From positions 1-45,609 of the forward strand of contig CAJFNT010000082.1 of NCBI GenBank assembly GCA_904395315.1: a stretch of 45,609 nucleotides of DNA, in the 5' to 3' direction. Source of the stretch: an uncultured Clostridia bacterium. GTDB lineage: Bacteria; Bacillota; Clostridia; UBA1381. Under the pieces are notes generated by a model. That model did not search any database. It was given only the letters and a program-made list of their open reading frames with translations, and had not been told where the DNA came from. The number at the start of each line of letters is the position of its first letter. The first letter of the stretch is position 1. The position numbers and the translations under genes are program-made. This document shows positions 43,059 to 45,609 of the stretch, one piece after another.

Positions 43059-43087
43059 ATTATACCATTTTTTCTATGCGGATCGTG
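43059..43087 (-). promoter_or_regulatory. Promoter of the lipoprotein/export/SLH/peptide operon
   Basis: Minus strand extended -10 TGGTATAAT (TATAAT 43064-43059) with a very poor -35 (CACGAT, 43087-43082) at 17 bases. A good -10 with a bad -35 just beside paired direct repeats is typical of activator-dependent promoters. About 50 bases before the lipoprotein ATG. Confidence 0.6.
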
Positions 43088-43096
43088 TGCAGCTCG

Positions 43097-43126
43097 TCAC
43101 AAAAAACAACATTTTATCACAAAAAA
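43097..43126. repeat. Paired direct repeats TCACAAAAAA, 20 bp apart (candidate LytTR operator)
   Basis: TCACAAAAAA occurs at 43097-43106 and again at 43117-43126, a spacing of two helical turns. The second copy ends three bases before the -35 of the regulator promoter, and the first lies about ten bases from the -35 of the export-operon promoter. LytTR regulators (AgrA, ComE) bind paired direct repeats about two turns apart, so this is the natural site for the regulator encoded next to it. The sequence is not an exact AgrA or ComE consensus. Confidence 0.55.
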
Positions 43127-43129
43127 GTA

Positions 43130-43158
43130 TTGTATCTTACAGCGATTTGTAGTATAAT
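43130..43158 (+). promoter_or_regulatory. Sigma-A promoter of the two-component system
   Basis: TTGTAT (43130-43135), 17-base spacer, TATAAT (43153-43158), 35 bases before the regulator ATG. Confidence 0.75.
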
Positions 43159-43193
43159 ATGTTTATAAAAAAACACTAAGAGGGATTTATAAT

Positions 43194-43913
43194 ATGAATT
43201 TAGCCATTTGTGACGATATTAATAATGACCGCTCACTTACCGAAATGTTGGTCAGACAATATATTGAAAATAATAATATACCGGCCCAGATATACACATA
43301 CGATTCAGGCGAAAATTTTTTGAATTCGGCGGATATACAATTTGATGCTGTATTCATGGATATCTTCATGGGAACGACCAATGGTCTTGAAGCTGCCAAA
43401 GCATATCCTAACAAAAATTGCAGGTTTATCTTCACCACCACCAGTCCCGATTTAGCATTGAAGTCTTTTTCCGTAAATGTGATACACTATCTCATGAAAC
43501 CTATAACATACGAGGATATTTCGGAAGCGATGCGGCGTTGTTTTCCGTTACCTCAAAAAAATGATCCGGTTATCAACATCAAACAAAAACGTATTACCAT
43601 ACCTATATATCAAAGCGACATCAGCTATGTGGAGGTCTTTGGCAACACTCTTGTCGTACATACCCCGAAAAAGGACATTAATGCGCGTATGCCGCTTAAA
43701 ACTTTTTATGAACAGCTTGACCACTCTGTTTTTATTCGTCCTCGGAGAAGCTATATTGTTAATATGAACTATATAGATGAGATCAAGACCGACAGCCTTC
43801 TTTTGTCAAACGGAGCGACAATATATATAAGCAGAGAACAAATGTCAAACACACGCATTAAATATGAAAAATTCCTTTTTGAAAAAATACGAGAGGAGAA
43901 TAAAATGATATGA
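43194..43913 (+). CDS. LytTR-family response regulator (AgrA/ComE-like)
   Basis: 239 residues. An N-terminal receiver with the acidic pair LAICDDIN (Asp7, Asp8), phosphoacceptor Asp56 in FMDIFMG, Thr82/83 and Lys102 in LMKPI. Residues ~135-235 form a LytTR DNA-binding domain (YVEVFGNTLVVHTPKKDI, FIRPRRSYIVNMNYIDEI, IYISREQM). Regulators of this type control peptide quorum-sensing regulons in Firmicutes. AGAGGG lies nine bases before the ATG. It overlaps the kinase gene by four bases (ATGA) and is divergent from the export operon, its likely target. Confidence 0.93.
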   Translation: MNLAICDDINNDRSLTEMLVRQYIENNNIPAQIYTYDSGENFLNSADIQFDAVFMDIFMGTTNGLEAAKAYPNKNCRFIFTTTSPDLALKSFSVNVIHYLMKPITYEDISEAMRRCFPLPQKNDPVINIKQKRITIPIYQSDISYVEVFGNTLVVHTPKKDINARMPLKTFYEQLDHSVFIRPRRSYIVNMNYIDEIKTDSLLLSNGATIYISREQMSNTRIKYEKFLFEKIREENKMI

Positions 43914-45289
43914 GTATTTTGATTGATCTGGCTCGGCTGTTCGCGGGGTTCTTTTTTCAGATCTTCCCATTCGCTTACCTTTGTTTGCTCCCATTCAAGG
44001 GCAGTATGCGGCTTACACATCCGCGGGCAGTCACGTGCGCCGTCATTATTTTAATGGCAACGATATTTAGCATCGGAGGAACGATCGCAAAACAGTTTAA
44101 CGGAAACTCACCGGCTACTTTCAATATAAGCAATTCACTTTTTATGATACTGTTTTTTCTGTGCATAGTTTACTATTGTTTCCTCATAAAAGAATCGGCA
44201 GCAAAAAAAATATTAATTATTTGCTTTGTAGCTATATTTGCTTTTTTCATATCGCTGATCACATCTATGCTCTGGTATTACTACGGTCTAAACACGTTTG
44301 AATCGGGATATGTTGACGCCGATCCCTACAGTGTCGGATATACGATATTCCTGTTCATTTTCACAGCGGCAGTTTTTCCGTTCGCATATGTGATCACACA
44401 AAAATATATGATACCTATGCTTGATATTCTTGAAGATACCGATATAAAGTATATGTCGATCCTGTCGGTACTTCTGCTTTTGCTGCTCTCGACCGGCTTC
44501 GCCACAATAAAAAAAGATATTATCGAAACTTCAGTTTCCGCATTTATTTGCACCACATTATGCCTTGCTGTGGGAAGCGTATACACTGTATGCTTTATAT
44601 TTCTCCGTAAGCTAAAAGAAGAGCAAAAATTCAGAATAGACTTATTGAAATCAGAGCATATAAACAATATCGCACAAGAACAATACAAGCATATTTGCGA
44701 CAGCATAGAATCACAACGTCATATGCGGCACAATTTCAGACAGCAGCTTATAACTCTGCGCGGACTTTATGAGGAGCAGCCAGAAAAAATACAGGAATAT
44801 CTGGCAGATTATCTAAAACAGATACCCGAATACACTCTGATGCCGATATGCGCAGATCCTGTGGTGAATTCCATAATAAGCTATTATAAGTCCACCTCCG
44901 AATCGGACGGATTTATCTTTAAGTGCAGTGTTGATCTCCCTCCTATAATGAATATATCTGACACCGATCTCGTCACGATATTGGGAAATCTTCTTGAAAA
45001 TGCTCTTGCCGCCGGCAGACTCATTCAAAAAGATAACAGACAGATAGTATTGCACATCGGATACTCGCATAAAATGCTCGGCATTACCGTTGACAATACC
45101 TTTAACGGCATGTTGAAGAAAAAAAACGGCAAATTTCTCTCTACAAAGCATGATCATGCGGCATTGGGACTTCAAAGCATAAAAAACATTGCGGAACGAT
45201 ATAATGGCAGCGCATCATTTGACAGCAAGGACGGGATATTTTATTCATCCGTGATGCTCGCAAACATCCCTCCGCAAAACAGCATCTGA
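43910..45289 (+). CDS. GHKL-type sensor histidine kinase (AgrC/ComD-like)
   Basis: 459 residues. Residues 1-235 contain six to seven membrane segments, no large extracellular domain, as in peptide-sensing HPK10 kinases. A coiled-coil region leads to the phosphorylation box MRHNFRQQL (His274), followed by an ATPase domain with N-box GNLLENALAAG and G-box ALGLQSIKNIAERYNG. The usual RHDF/Y box reads RHNF here. Such kinases detect exported peptide pheromones. Start ATG overlaps the regulator stop by four bases. Its natural ligand may be the processed core of the peptide encoded at 28385; that pairing is inferred. Confidence 0.92.
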   Translation: MSILIDLARLFAGFFFQIFPFAYLCLLPFKGSMRLTHPRAVTCAVIILMATIFSIGGTIAKQFNGNSPATFNISNSLFMILFFLCIVYYCFLIKESAAKKILIICFVAIFAFFISLITSMLWYYYGLNTFESGYVDADPYSVGYTIFLFIFTAAVFPFAYVITQKYMIPMLDILEDTDIKYMSILSVLLLLLLSTGFATIKKDIIETSVSAFICTTLCLAVGSVYTVCFIFLRKLKEEQKFRIDLLKSEHINNIAQEQYKHICDSIESQRHMRHNFRQQLITLRGLYEEQPEKIQEYLADYLKQIPEYTLMPICADPVVNSIISYYKSTSESDGFIFKCSVDLPPIMNISDTDLVTILGNLLENALAAGRLIQKDNRQIVLHIGYSHKMLGITVDNTFNGMLKKKNGKFLSTKHDHAALGLQSIKNIAERYNGSASFDSKDGIFYSSVMLANIPPQNSI

Positions 45290-45478
45290 CACCACAGCCC
45301 CCCAAAAAAACATTTAAGTGTTAAAGGCTGCGGAGAAAGGCTTGTAAAAAAGCGTTGGTTTCGTCCGTTCCGCATCTAAATTCAAGAAGCCTCTAAATAA
45401 CCGCCGCATCAACGCGGCTGCCTCTTGCTGGATTTCAATTATTCACATAAGGTTCACAAAAAACATAGTATAAATCAC

Positions 45479-45507
45479 TTGCATTCGGCATAAAACTATG
45501 GTATAAT
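45479..45507 (+). promoter_or_regulatory. Sigma-A promoter of ssrA
   Basis: TTGCAT (45479-45484), 17-base spacer, TATAAT (45502-45507), about 20 bases before the mature tmRNA 5' end. The 190 bases from the kinase stop to here hold a short GCCGC/GCGGC hairpin but no gene. Confidence 0.75.
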
Positions 45508-45526
45508 AGATATAGTTCACGGATAT

Positions 45527-45609
45527 GGGGCTGCAATGGCTTCGACGGGGACGAGGAAGCTTGAGAAGCGAGCCGCGGATGAGTCAGCCGCGTTAATAAG
45601 GCTCAAACT
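45527..45609 (+). ncRNA. ssrA: tmRNA (ssrA), 5' part only
   Basis: The start GGGGCTGCAATGGCTTCGACGGGG is the conserved tmRNA 5' acceptor/D-like sequence. It is followed by GAAGCTTGAGAAGCGAG and the first pseudoknot elements GAGCC..GGCTC and GCGG..CCGC. tmRNA with SmpB rescues stalled ribosomes by adding a proteolysis tag. The tag-coding region and 3' half are beyond the window. Confidence 0.93.

Noticed and set aside
1-45609. CRISPR arrays, insertion sequences and prophage genes
   Set aside because: No regular spaced repeats, transposases, integrases or phage structural genes were seen anywhere in the window.

Overview
The window reads as chromosomal DNA of a spore-forming, Gram-positive-type anaerobe of the class Clostridia. 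The evidence is a CwlD-type amidase, strong AAGGAGG ribosome-binding sites with some GTG/TTG starts, consensus TTGACA-17-TATAAT promoters, S-layer-homology (SLH) surface proteins and copper-amine-oxidase-N-like domains. Glucuronate isomerase, a GH43-like propeller and NagZ suggest a gut or rumen glycan user. The genus cannot be fixed from sequence alone.

Layout. 1-1091 (-): 5' part of an ammonium transporter, with a consensus promoter and a terminator-like leader. 1.5-6.4 kb (+): cwlD, serC-serA, then a zinc-ribbon protein and a tail-anchored coiled-coil protein. 6.5-11.1 kb (-): two small membrane proteins, uxaC, a LOG-family protein and a beta-CASP nuclease. 11.2-12 kb (-): a YitT-type membrane protein and tRNA-Arg(CCT). 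12.1-14.4 kb (-): polysaccharide deacetylase and a surface protein, divergent from a LysR regulator (14.7 kb, +). 15.6-19.1 kb (-): alkD-like gene, WYL regulator and a MetH-activation/RACo-like fusion. 19.4 kb (+): lipoprotein NagZ. 20.6-28.2 kb (-): murD, three overlapping M42 peptidase genes (the middle one lacks key catalytic residues), an SLH-anchored M3-like metallopeptidase and a GH43-like protein.

28.4-45.3 kb is the most unusual part. A six-gene minus-strand operon encodes a substrate-binding lipoprotein, an HlyD-type adaptor, a C39-peptidase ABC exporter (PCAT), a second ABC exporter without peptidase, a ~2700-residue Sec-secreted SLH surface protein and, one base after that gene's stop, a 51-residue double-glycine leader peptide absent from the ORF track. 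Divergent from it are a LytTR response regulator and an AgrC/ComD-like histidine kinase. A shared promoter region with two TCACAAAAAA direct repeats 20 bp apart lies between them. The simplest model is a ComABCDE-like peptide-signalling circuit whose output includes a giant cell-surface protein. No RiPP-modifying enzyme is visible. The window ends in the 5' part of ssrA (tmRNA).

All readings are by eye from translation and motif recognition; no database search was run. Start sites that differ from the ORF track are explained in the entries.
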